Assembly (NCBI GenBank): GCA_964485095.1
Contig: CAZAIB010000009.1
Span: 1-64,000, forward strand
From: CAYNWT01 sp964485095
Lineage (GTDB): Bacteria > Planctomycetota > Planctomycetia > Planctomycetales > Planctomycetaceae
DNA: 64,000 nt
Direction: 5' to 3'
Made by a program: the position numbers and the translations under genes. Every line of letters starts with the position of its first letter. The stretch's first letter is position 1. Below, piece after piece: positions 17,421 to 25,113 of this stretch. The notes beneath the pieces are model-generated. The model made no database searches. It saw nothing but the letters and a program-made list of their open reading frames with translations, and was not told the DNA's origin.

Positions 17421-17805
17421 TCTCCCCCGGAAAGACGCGGCGTGTTGACCACAACAACGCGCTGATGCCAAGGACGATCCCAACTGAATCTGCCAGTGCG
17501 TCAAGTGGGTCGCAGTGCCGGTTCACTAGTTCCTGCGTGACTTCGTCGAATACGGCAAACGCACATAGAGAGACGATTGTGGTGATGACCAACCGCCTGG
17601 TCGGAACATCCCGCGTATACAGCACCATGCTGAACAGGAAGGCCAGAACAAAGTACGCGGCGATATGCAGGATCTTATCTGAACCTGGTGGTCCGCTGGG
17701 AACCGGGACGTGAGTCAGCGTGTAGAGAATGACCCAGTAGACACCCAACAGCCAAGGGCCGGCCGCTGTTGCCCAGCGAAGGAGCTTGATTCTTGAAACG
17801 GTCAT
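17407..17805 (-). CDS. VanZ-like membrane protein
   Basis: A 132-residue protein with four hydrophobic segments, the size and layout of the VanZ/phosphotransbutyrylase-like family. Family marks are SDKILHIAAYFVLAFLF (the conserved DKxxHxxxY segment) and FDEVTQELVNR..DPLDALADSVGIVLG, the Asp/Glu-rich motif near the last helix. Function of these small proteins is unclear; VanZ itself gives mild teicoplanin resistance. Its final residues (KVEG) and stop codon fall inside the end of dispersed repeat copy A. It is convergent with polX. Confidence 0.85.
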   Translation of the reverse strand: MTVSRIKLLRWATAAGPWLLGVYWVILYTLTHVPVPSGPPGSDKILHIAAYFVLAFLFSMVLYTRDVPTRRLVITTIVSLCAFAVFDEVTQELVNRHCDPLDALADSVGIVLGISALLWSTRRVFPGEKVEG

Positions 17806-18293
17806 TCTGCTGCTCAGTGAGGTGGGTGTTCATCCACGTAAGTCTGTTGAGAGGCGCGCCGCACACTTTTGCGTGAGGCAAGCGATTCCCGAAATGGGCC
17901 GGCACTTTATTCGATTCGCCTGTACCTTGGCCATCGCTGTCCGCTTCACCTGCATGCCCGGTGACGTTTGCACGGTCGTCATGGTTGGTCTGAGGCGAGG
18001 TACCGGTAACAAGGGGGCACCGAAATCGCGCAGTGGCCGATTGCGATCACACAACGAATGTTAATTCCCGATACACCGTGTGGGTCGCATCTTGTATCCC
18101 TTCTATCAAGCCGCGAAGTCGGGTCGAACCGATTATTCGCGTTCTAGCTACAAATCCTTTGAGGTCGGCTCTCTGCCGTCCTTACGTGTCATCTTGCTGA
18201 CGGGCGGACCGGATCAAAGGCACCAGAAGTGTGGGCTTCTGTTGTTTCGGCCGCCCCCAGGCAGGACTGACGAGCAATCGCTCGGAGACATCC
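17806..18293. other. Intergenic stretch without recognised gene
   Basis: Nearly 490 bases between the divergently oriented VanZ-like gene and the small gene at 18294. Short frames exist on both strands, but none has a ribosome site or convincing composition. I see no RNA gene; it must at least hold the two promoters. Confidence 0.4.
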
Positions 18294-18770
18294 GTGGAAC
18301 AGCCACACATGCCAATCGAAAACCTGCTTGAGCAGGTTGAGGAGTACCGTCTCCGGCGCGAAGTGCGAGACAGTCGCCCCGACCGGGTGACCGACCTCAT
18401 TACCGACGTCGCGGAAATCTTTGAACCGTACCACGGTGTCGCTCGCGTCGGCTTTGACTGCAAAGCCGTCACCGATGGATGGGCAGTTTCGATGTACCTC
18501 GGCGCAACCGAAGTCGTGGGCGGGCGAGACGATGGGCTCAAGAACCACGCCCCATTCCACTTCGACGTCGATGCAGCCATCGCACTGTTCACCAACATCG
18601 AATCCGTTCGCTTCACTTCACAACCCGCAAGCCAGGCCGTGGACTCAGGCATCACAATTATCGGCCACGTCGATGACTACCCCGTCCGACTCGCCATCCA
18701 TGCCCATCCGCCGACCGAAGTCGGAGCCGGAATGCAACGCATGCCAGATCGCAGCCTACGCCTGACGTAG
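18294..18770 (+). CDS. Hypothetical protein, 158 residues
   Basis: I prefer the GTG at 18294, because GGAG at 18284-18287 lies six bases upstream; the ATG at 18309 is the alternative. The frame is open further upstream to 18231 but without a ribosome site. The protein is soluble, with an amphipathic N-terminal helix rich in Glu and Arg (ENLLEQVEEYRLRREV) and a mixed alpha/beta body (GVARVGFDCKAVTDGWAVSMYLG). No signal peptide or membrane segment. I recognise no family. It is convergent with cysH, the dispersed repeat copy B lying between them. Confidence 0.6.
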   Translation: MEQPHMPIENLLEQVEEYRLRREVRDSRPDRVTDLITDVAEIFEPYHGVARVGFDCKAVTDGWAVSMYLGATEVVGGRDDGLKNHAPFHFDVDAAIALFTNIESVRFTSQPASQAVDSGITIIGHVDDYPVRLAIHAHPPTEVGAGMQRMPDRSLRLT

Positions 18771-18775
18771 GCGGA

Positions 18776-18913
18776 AGGTTGAAGGTTGAGCGCGCCTTGC
18801 CTTTACTCGGCCAACGAGCCGAGCCCTTCCTTGCCACTTCATGCTCAACCGAGAGTACCCCATCCTAACCCCGGCGCCATCCCCACCGGATACCGATCGA
18901 ACGGAACGTTCGG
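18776..18913 (-). repeat. Dispersed structured repeat, copy B (after cysH)
   Basis: Reverse-strand copy of the element at 17281. The small hairpin here is CGAAC-GTTCC-GTTCG (18898-18912), with one base pair exchanged in step relative to copy A (G-C for A-T). A GGTTGAGC/GCTCAACC stem closes the second hairpin, which keeps the CTCGGC/GCCGAG core. The element begins immediately after the cysH stop codon and fills the gap to the convergent gene. Confidence 0.85.
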
Positions 18914-19708
18914 TTAGATCATGAAGTCGATTTGTTCGCGTCCGAGGATGCGGTCGATGAGGTCTGCGGAGAACTCGACAGCCGGTGCTTTGGCGGGGTC
19001 CATGTCTGTGGGGTTAATGCCACAGTAGACCGACCATGGGCCAAGGTGTCGCCAGCGACCGGCTCGGCGCGGTTCGTTTGGGAGAACCGGGGTCGTGCAG
19101 CGGTTGCAGCCAATGGTCGCGAACCCCTGATCGTGTAGTGGGTTCGTGATGACATCGTGTTTGGTGAGGTAGCTGGTTAGCTGTTCGTCGTCGATCAGGA
19201 CCAGTGGGTTGATTCGGAGGCAATTCATTGACGGATCGATTGCAACGACCGGGCAGGATTCGCGTTTCCCGCCGTCGCTGCGGCGCAGGCTTCCGACTAG
19301 TGCATCAAACTGTCCGGTCACTTGCCTTAGCGGCTGTGTCTTTCGCAAATCGCAGCACTGTTTCTGACCCTCGGGTGTCAGATACAGGATCCCGTGTTCA
19401 AGTGTTTGTTCCGCCATCGTTTGGCGCGGCGTCAGGGTTCTGACTTCCAGACCGTAGGCTTCGCTGATGCGATCTCGTGTTTCGAGAGATTCAGCGAACA
19501 TGACGCCAGTGTCCACAAACAAGACCGGCATCGAAATTGACTCAGAATGCAGCATGTGACAAACCGCACATCCGCTTTTCTGCATGGACGAAATTGCACC
19601 TACGCGTTCACCGAACGTGTCTTTTGCCCATCGCAGTAATTCCTGCGGCGATTTTCTCTCAAACGCATTGTTGAGGTCAGCTAATTCGGCCTGAATCAAA
19701 CGCGCCAT
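18914..19708 (-). CDS. cysH: Phosphoadenylyl/adenylyl-sulfate reductase
   Basis: I start at the ATG at 19708 (MARLIQAELADL, with GGTGG upstream); the frame is open 29 codons further but that part is not family-like. The 264-residue product reduces activated sulfate to sulfite using thioredoxin. Two Cys pairs, QCCDLRK (C118-C119) and CNRC (C201, C204), are the four iron-sulfur ligands of the 4Fe-4S type, so adenylyl sulfate is the likelier substrate. The catalytic Cys lies in YCGI (C229), a little unlike the usual ECGLH or ECGIH. It stands alone here, without other sulfate-assimilation genes. A dispersed repeat follows its stop directly. Confidence 0.92.
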   Translation of the reverse strand: MARLIQAELADLNNAFERKSPQELLRWAKDTFGERVGAISSMQKSGCAVCHMLHSESISMPVLFVDTGVMFAESLETRDRISEAYGLEVRTLTPRQTMAEQTLEHGILYLTPEGQKQCCDLRKTQPLRQVTGQFDALVGSLRRSDGGKRESCPVVAIDPSMNCLRINPLVLIDDEQLTSYLTKHDVITNPLHDQGFATIGCNRCTTPVLPNEPRRAGRWRHLGPWSVYCGINPTDMDPAKAPAVEFSADLIDRILGREQIDFMI

Positions 19709-19927
19709 TCGCTTACCACCAGTCTCCACAGAGTTTCGATGCGCGGTCGGAGTATAAGTTGGAACCGGTTTGGGGACGAACACCGAAAGGTCCAATTTTG
19801 CGGTGATAATCGGCCAATCGGAAGAAAGCCGTCAGAGCGAGTCCACGCAGATTGGTTTAGCGCATCGGGTGTCGCTATCATCGCTGTGGAATTGTCTGCC
19901 CGCTACACGTCACGGATATTGCCAGGG

Positions 19928-21508
19928 ATGTCTGACCTCTACCACGAGTGCGGCATAGCCGCGGTCTGCCACCTTCCCTCAAAAACAGTCAGCCGATTCG
20001 CACCCGGGGGGGATCCCGGACGAACGTCTGAACTGCTGCCCGGCATGCTGCTGGATATTCAGAACCGAGGACAACTTGCCGCAGGAATCACCACATTCCG
20101 CGAAGGGCGACCGCAGATTATCGACACCTACAAGGATGTCGGAACGGTCACCGAAGTTTTTCGGATGAACCACAAAGCCAAGTTCAAAGCGTTGATGGAC
20201 GAGTACGCTGGTTCGTGCGGTATTGGACACGTCCGGTACGCCACGTGTGGCAAGGACGATCGTAGTTACGCCCAGCCGTTCGAACGCCACCACATCTCGC
20301 GTTCGAAATGGTTCAGCTTTGGATTCAATGGTCAGCTGGCCAACTACCAGCAACTGCGTGACGAGATCTTAAGCAACAAAGACAATCACCTGGCTCGGGA
20401 AACCGACACCGAAATTCTAATGCACCTGATGGGTCGGGCGCTTTCGGACAACCCCGACATCAGTCCTGGTGAAATGCTAAGCCAGCTGTCCAAACGCCTG
20501 GACGGTGCGTGGAACATGTCCTTCGTGAACGCTCGCGGCGACATGTTTGTCTCGCGCGACCCGATGGGTATCCGACCGCTGTGCTACGCCGTCGAAGGGC
20601 CGATGTTCGCCGCTGCCAGTGAGAGCGTCGCGCTGACGCACCTTGGCTTTAGTGAAGACTCAATTCACAATCTTGAACCGGGACATGCTGTCGTCATTCA
20701 GGACGGCGAACTGAATTTGGTTCCATTCGCAAACAGCGACAACCAAGCGCATTGTTTCTTCGAATGGATCTATTTTGCGAACGTCGGTAGTCGTCTGGAC
20801 GATCGCAGCGTCTACGTGTCACGCAAACGCCTGGGCGAAGAGCTCGCCGCGCTTGAAGACGTGCCCGTGGACGAAAACACGATCGTGGTACCAGTCCCCG
20901 ATACCGCTAAAGCTGCTGCCGACAGCATGGCGTATCAGTTAAAGGTTCCGAGTCTCGAAGGTTTGATCCGCAATCGCTACATCGGCCGAACCTTCATCGA
21001 AGGCACCGACCGAGCGGCGAAGGTGCGAATGAAGTACACGCCTTTGCGAGAGGTTCTGGAAGGCAAGCGAGTCATCCTGGTGGAAGATTCGATCGTCCGA
21101 TCAACAACCATGATGGCGCTGTTGTCGCAGATTCGTGATGTTGGCCGAGCCGCTGAGATTCATGTTCGCGTCGCCTGCCCGCCGATTGTTGCTCCGTGCT
21201 TTTATGGCATCGACATGTCGACCATCAGCGAACTGTTCGCTCCGAAGCACATGGAAGGCAGTGAAGTTACGCCGGCAGACGAAAAGCGGATGGCGAAAGC
21301 TGTCGGAGCCGACACTTTGCGATACCTGCCTGTTGATGCGATTGCTCGGTGCGTCGATATGCCGCGTGAGTCGTTGTGCCAGGCGTGTATCGACGGCGTT
21401 TACCCAACCGAGGCTGGTCGAACCCTGTACCAATTGGCGTTGGAAACAGACGGAACCGACACTGCCTCGACGCGAATTTTCGACGGTACCCCACTGGTCA
21501 AAGCCTAG
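19928..21508 (+). CDS. purF: Amidophosphoribosyltransferase
   Basis: The first committed enzyme of purine synthesis, making phosphoribosylamine from PRPP and glutamine. The start at 19928 places the catalytic N-terminal Cys at position 8 (LYHECGIAAV) after a short propeptide, as in the family; the open frame runs 63 codons further upstream but that stretch is unlike PurF. The 526-residue protein has the Ntn glutaminase part (DIQNRGQLAAGI, GIGHVRYAT, FGFNGQLANY) and the phosphoribosyltransferase part with the PRPP loop VILVEDSIVRSTTM (about residue 382). It keeps Cys-rich PRESLCQACIDG near the end. It is divergent from cysH, sharing a 219-base upstream region. Confidence 0.95.
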   Translation: MSDLYHECGIAAVCHLPSKTVSRFAPGGDPGRTSELLPGMLLDIQNRGQLAAGITTFREGRPQIIDTYKDVGTVTEVFRMNHKAKFKALMDEYAGSCGIGHVRYATCGKDDRSYAQPFERHHISRSKWFSFGFNGQLANYQQLRDEILSNKDNHLARETDTEILMHLMGRALSDNPDISPGEMLSQLSKRLDGAWNMSFVNARGDMFVSRDPMGIRPLCYAVEGPMFAAASESVALTHLGFSEDSIHNLEPGHAVVIQDGELNLVPFANSDNQAHCFFEWIYFANVGSRLDDRSVYVSRKRLGEELAALEDVPVDENTIVVPVPDTAKAAADSMAYQLKVPSLEGLIRNRYIGRTFIEGTDRAAKVRMKYTPLREVLEGKRVILVEDSIVRSTTMMALLSQIRDVGRAAEIHVRVACPPIVAPCFYGIDMSTISELFAPKHMEGSEVTPADEKRMAKAVGADTLRYLPVDAIARCVDMPRESLCQACIDGVYPTEAGRTLYQLALETDGTDTASTRIFDGTPLVKA

Positions 21509-21569
21509 CGGGAGCAACTGTCAGTCCCCCGTAGTGGACGAGGCGACGAATCCCCACGCACATCGCGGT

Positions 21570-22028
21570 TCACTTAGCAACGACAGGCAATTGAATTAGT
21601 TCCGTGTGCGGCTTCACGTAGACGTCGGTCAGCCAAACGGTAACCGGCTCGGTGCCAAACACATCCGCACACAGCGGCTGGATGCCGCGTCTTAATTGGG
21701 CGATCTGCGCGGGTTGAGCGTCGACGAAGTCCTTTAAGACGATCAGGTACAGGTGATGTCGCCCTTCTGTGTAGTCCAGCCTCACCGTCTTGTGCACGCC
21801 GTTGAACTCACCAACGTCCTTCAGAGCGCCAGCGAGTTTTAGGGCCATCGCTTTGCTTGAAGTGATGCTGTAGACCACCTCGCCGCGATTCACGGTGACG
21901 AATCGTTCGTGTCCGGAATACTGCCAGCGTGAGATTCCCAGAAAGGCAATCACAATCGCTGCGAAAATCCAAATGTCACCGACCCAGCGTGAAGAACTCG
22001 CAACCGGCGTTGATGCAGACTCTGTCAT
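21570..22028 (-). CDS. Small membrane-anchored protein coupled to the HTTM gene
   Basis: A 152-residue protein with one N-terminal membrane segment (about residues 17-33, VGDIWIFAAIVIAFLGI) and an outer soluble domain of mixed strands and helices (VYSITSSKAMALKLAGALKDVGEF). I recognise no family. Its ATG overlaps the stop of the HTTM-domain gene by 4 bases, so the two are very likely translated together and may act together. Confidence 0.75.
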   Translation of the reverse strand: MTESASTPVASSSRWVGDIWIFAAIVIAFLGISRWQYSGHERFVTVNRGEVVYSITSSKAMALKLAGALKDVGEFNGVHKTVRLDYTEGRHHLYLIVLKDFVDAQPAQIAQLRRGIQPLCADVFGTEPVTVWLTDVYVKPHTELIQLPVVAK

Positions 22029-23398
22029 GGCTCATCCGATTTCTGCAGGTCGCGTAACAGGCGAGGTTCCGGGTACAGGTTGATCCACTCGATCGGCGTC
22101 CACTGTCGCTGTTTTGAAAGCAGGTTAATGTCCGGGTCGAACATCAGAGTCGGCGGCCGACCATTCAGGCCAACCGTGGCACGGCAGCGAATCTCAAGGT
22201 TGTCCGCACCTTCGGGTAACGATTTTCTGAGCCACTGCGTGATTTGAAGAACCTGATCTGCGTCACGAATTTTGACCGCCTGGAAGTTCTGCAGGACAGC
22301 ACTGGTTGGCAGCGGCCGCGATGTCTTCGTGTCGGGATCAAACACTGTGAACACCGGATTCACGTACAAGTTGTTCAGCTTCATCCGCCAGGAAAAGTAA
22401 TGGCCTTCTCGAGTGAACGCGGTCTGGCCGGCGTAGAAGAAGTGTCGCAGCGGCATCAGCAATTGCCAACACACATAGACACTGAAGAACACCAGCAGCA
22501 GCTTCTGTTTTTTCTGCTCAGGCCTGACCGGTTCAGGTGTGGCCGACGATCGACGCAATCGGCCGATCGTCTCCGGTGGAGTGAACAGGATGACGGTCGC
22601 AATCAGCATTAGCCACGGGAACACGCCGATGTCAAACAGCGTCGTGTTAAGCAAATGGAACAGCGCCATGACGATCATGGCCGGGATGCGAGTTCGTTTC
22701 CAAAGCAACATGGGGATGACAAACAGGTCCAGTAACATCCCGCCAAACACGAAACCGTTGACGCACCATTCCTCTTCGAAAAACTGACCAATGAATCGCG
22801 TGTCGCTGCGTTCTCTGAGCCACGTCCGCATCGGTTCGCCATAGATCCAATCTCGATTGATCTTGGCAATGCCACCGAAGAAGTAGGGCACACCCACTTG
22901 GAACCGCAAAAGCCAAAGCGTCCAGCGCGGAACCTGCTTGCTGTGCAGGTTTGGGTATCGCCAGGCGTCAATGGACAGTTCGCGATTGGCTGGCAGGAAG
23001 ATGGCGAGGAACGCCAGCAGGCAAATCAGGTAGTAGTGGTTCAGGTACCACGCTCTGTCCATCAGGAAAAAGTGCGTGAACCCAACAAAAAATATCGTGC
23101 AGGCGGTGCGGTAGTAGAAGCCCAGCAAGATGCACATGGCGGCAACGCCCAGCACAAAAAAGTGCAGGTACATCTGCTCGGCGGGCCACGGTTTCACCCA
23201 ATCGAAGCCGACAAACGTAAAGTGGTTTGGCGCATCAACGAAGTACGCCTGAATCAGGTCGGTACTGAAGTAGTACCAGGCCTGCCACACCATGCACGCT
23301 CCGAACCCAATGCGGAACAGCGCCAGCCACAAACCGTCAATCGGTTCCATCGCGCGTTCAAACAGTGATCGCCTGGATGTCGGCAGCACGTCGGCCAT
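22025..23398 (-). CDS. HTTM-domain (vitamin K-dependent gamma-carboxylase-like) membrane protein
   Basis: A 457-residue polytopic protein. Its N-terminal 300 residues match the horizontally transferred transmembrane (HTTM) domain related to vitamin K-dependent gamma-carboxylase: FRIGFGACMVWQAWYY, the FVGFDWVKPWPAEQMYLHF segment, LMDRAWYLNHYYLICLLAF, and FGGIAKINRDWIYGEPM. A hydrophilic C-terminal part (about 305-457) includes FSWRMKLNNLYVNPVF. Bacterial HTTM proteins are common in planctomycetes but not characterised; carboxylation of glutamate is known only for animal relatives. Ribosome site GGAGTGA precedes the ATG, within the tail of dispersed repeat copy C. Confidence 0.88.
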   Translation of the reverse strand: MADVLPTSRRSLFERAMEPIDGLWLALFRIGFGACMVWQAWYYFSTDLIQAYFVDAPNHFTFVGFDWVKPWPAEQMYLHFFVLGVAAMCILLGFYYRTACTIFFVGFTHFFLMDRAWYLNHYYLICLLAFLAIFLPANRELSIDAWRYPNLHSKQVPRWTLWLLRFQVGVPYFFGGIAKINRDWIYGEPMRTWLRERSDTRFIGQFFEEEWCVNGFVFGGMLLDLFVIPMLLWKRTRIPAMIVMALFHLLNTTLFDIGVFPWLMLIATVILFTPPETIGRLRRSSATPEPVRPEQKKQKLLLVFFSVYVCWQLLMPLRHFFYAGQTAFTREGHYFSWRMKLNNLYVNPVFTVFDPDTKTSRPLPTSAVLQNFQAVKIRDADQVLQITQWLRKSLPEGADNLEIRCRATVGLNGRPPTLMFDPDINLLSKQRQWTPIEWINLYPEPRLLRDLQKSDEP

Positions 23399-23429
23399 CA
23401 GTCACTCCAAAAAGTCAGCCCCAACACAC

Positions 23430-23501
23430 ACTCAACCGGCCCAACGCCCACCAACCTCAGTCACCGCTCCAACGGGATACCGATCGAACGGAACGTTCGG
23501 T
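23430..23501 (-). repeat. Dispersed structured repeat, truncated copy C (after asnS)
   Basis: Carries the same CGAAC-GTTCC-GTTCG hairpin (23485-23499) and ATCGGTATCC as copies A and B. It then has a diverged 36-base segment of identical length leading to CGGTTGA, but the second hairpin is missing. It starts seven bases after the asnS stop codon and leads into the HTTM gene's leader. Confidence 0.75.
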
Positions 23502-23506
23502 TCGCG

Positions 23507-24901
23507 TTAGAAGTCGGCGTTTTTTGGCGTGCGGGGGAAGGGGATGACGTCGCGGATGTTGACCATGCCGGTGACTAGTTGAACCATGCGTTCCAGACCG
23601 AGCCCAAAGCCCGCGTGCGGCACGGTTCCGAATCGACGCAGATCGACGTACCACCAGTACTCTTTCGGATCCAAATTGCATTCGGCCATCCGTGATTCCA
23701 ATACGTCCAGTCGTTCTTCTCGCTGGCTGCCACCAATAATTTCGCCAACACGCGGCACCAACACATCCATCGCGCGGACGGTTTTTTCGTCGTCGTTGCA
23801 CTTCATATAGAATGGCTTGATGGTGCGTGGGTAGTCAAACAGAATGACGGGCTGTTTGAAGTGCTGTTCACACAAGAACCGTTCGTGTTCGCTTTGAAGA
23901 TCTTTGCCCCACTCGACGGGGTACTCGAACTTGTGCCCGCTGGACACCAGAATTTCGACGGCTTCGGTGTATGACAGTCGAACGAAATCGTTCTCGCGGA
24001 TGTTCTCCATCGTGGCCAGAACCGTATCGTCGATGCGCTTGTTGAAGAACTCCATGTCCTCCGGGCAGCGTTCCATGACGTCTGCACAGATCTGACGGAT
24101 GAAGGCTTCGGCCAGGTCCATGTTGTCATTGAGGTCGTAGAACGGCATTTCCGGTTCGACCATCCAGAACTCGGCCAGGTGCCGCGTCGTGTTTGAATTT
24201 TCGGCTCGGAACGTTGGTCCGAATGTGTAGCAGTCGCCCAGTGACGTTGCGTAGATCTCAGCTTCCAATTGACCACTGACTGTCAGCGACGCTGGCTTAC
24301 CGAAGAAGTCCTGATTGAAGTCGATGGTAGTTTTCGCTTCGGCCAGTTTCTCCAGGTTCAGTGTCGTCACCTGAAACATCTCCCCCGCGCCTTCGCAGTC
24401 GCTGGTGGTGATGATGGGTGTGTTGACGTAAACAAAGTCGCGGGTCTGGAAGAAGTTGTGAATCGACCAGCAAATCGCGTTGCGAACTCTGGCGACAGCG
24501 CCGAACGTGTTGGAACGCGGTCGCAGATGAGCGATCTCGCGCAGGAATTCGAAGCTGTGTCGTTTCTTCTGCAGAGGGAACGTTTCCGGATCGGCGGTTC
24601 CAATAATCTCCAGAGACGAAACCTGCATCTCAACGCGTTGGCCTTTGCCGGGCGATTCCTTGAGTTCTCCCTCAACGCGAATCGACGCTCCGGTCGTGGC
24701 ATCCTTGATTGCGTCAAAACCCTGGCACTCGCCGTCCAGAACTAACTGCAGGTTGCTCATGCAGCTGCCGTCGTTCAGTTCAATAAACGAGAACCCCTTC
24801 TTCGAGTCACGACGGGTGCGGACCCAGCCGCCGATGGCGATCGTATCGCCCGGTTGACCGTCCTTGAGGATCCGCGCGATGCGGGTTCTTGTTGCTGCCA
24901 T
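23507..24901 (-). CDS. asnS: Asparaginyl-tRNA synthetase
   Basis: A 464-residue class IIb synthetase that charges tRNA-Asn. It has the N-terminal OB-fold anticodon-binding domain (IAIGGWVRTRRDSKKGFSFIELNDGSC) and the catalytic domain with motif 2 (FRAENSNTTRHLAEFWMVEPE region) and motif 3 (GFGLGLERMVQLVTG, about residues 434-448). The SNTTRHLAEF signature points to AsnRS, not AspRS. Length is as usual for the family. It is divergent from the sigma factor gene and followed by dispersed repeat copy C. Confidence 0.97.
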   Translation of the reverse strand: MAATRTRIARILKDGQPGDTIAIGGWVRTRRDSKKGFSFIELNDGSCMSNLQLVLDGECQGFDAIKDATTGASIRVEGELKESPGKGQRVEMQVSSLEIIGTADPETFPLQKKRHSFEFLREIAHLRPRSNTFGAVARVRNAICWSIHNFFQTRDFVYVNTPIITTSDCEGAGEMFQVTTLNLEKLAEAKTTIDFNQDFFGKPASLTVSGQLEAEIYATSLGDCYTFGPTFRAENSNTTRHLAEFWMVEPEMPFYDLNDNMDLAEAFIRQICADVMERCPEDMEFFNKRIDDTVLATMENIRENDFVRLSYTEAVEILVSSGHKFEYPVEWGKDLQSEHERFLCEQHFKQPVILFDYPRTIKPFYMKCNDDEKTVRAMDVLVPRVGEIIGGSQREERLDVLESRMAECNLDPKEYWWYVDLRRFGTVPHAGFGLGLERMVQLVTGMVNIRDVIPFPRTPKNADF

Positions 24902-25113
24902 TGATGTTTCGTTTCTGTGACCGATCGAGGGTTAATTTCGAGCATTTTGTGACGTTGGCCGATTTCAGGCAACCAATAGGTAGACCCAGAGTGTGGTTCA
25001 GAGCCAGTCGCTCGCATTTTTTCGGTCAATGGGGCTGCCTGGTGTAGTGAATTCACGAAAACCAGAAGTTATCGCGCCGAAATGGGTCCCTGGCTACAAC
25101 CAGTAAGCGAGCC

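Noticed and set aside
17786..18064. Plus-strand frame overlapping the start of the VanZ-like gene
   Set aside because: No family likeness or ribosome site, and it overlaps a better-supported gene in the opposite direction.
19739..19927. N-terminal extension of PurF
   Set aside because: The catalytic Cys must be near the processed N-terminus, which fits only the start at 19928.
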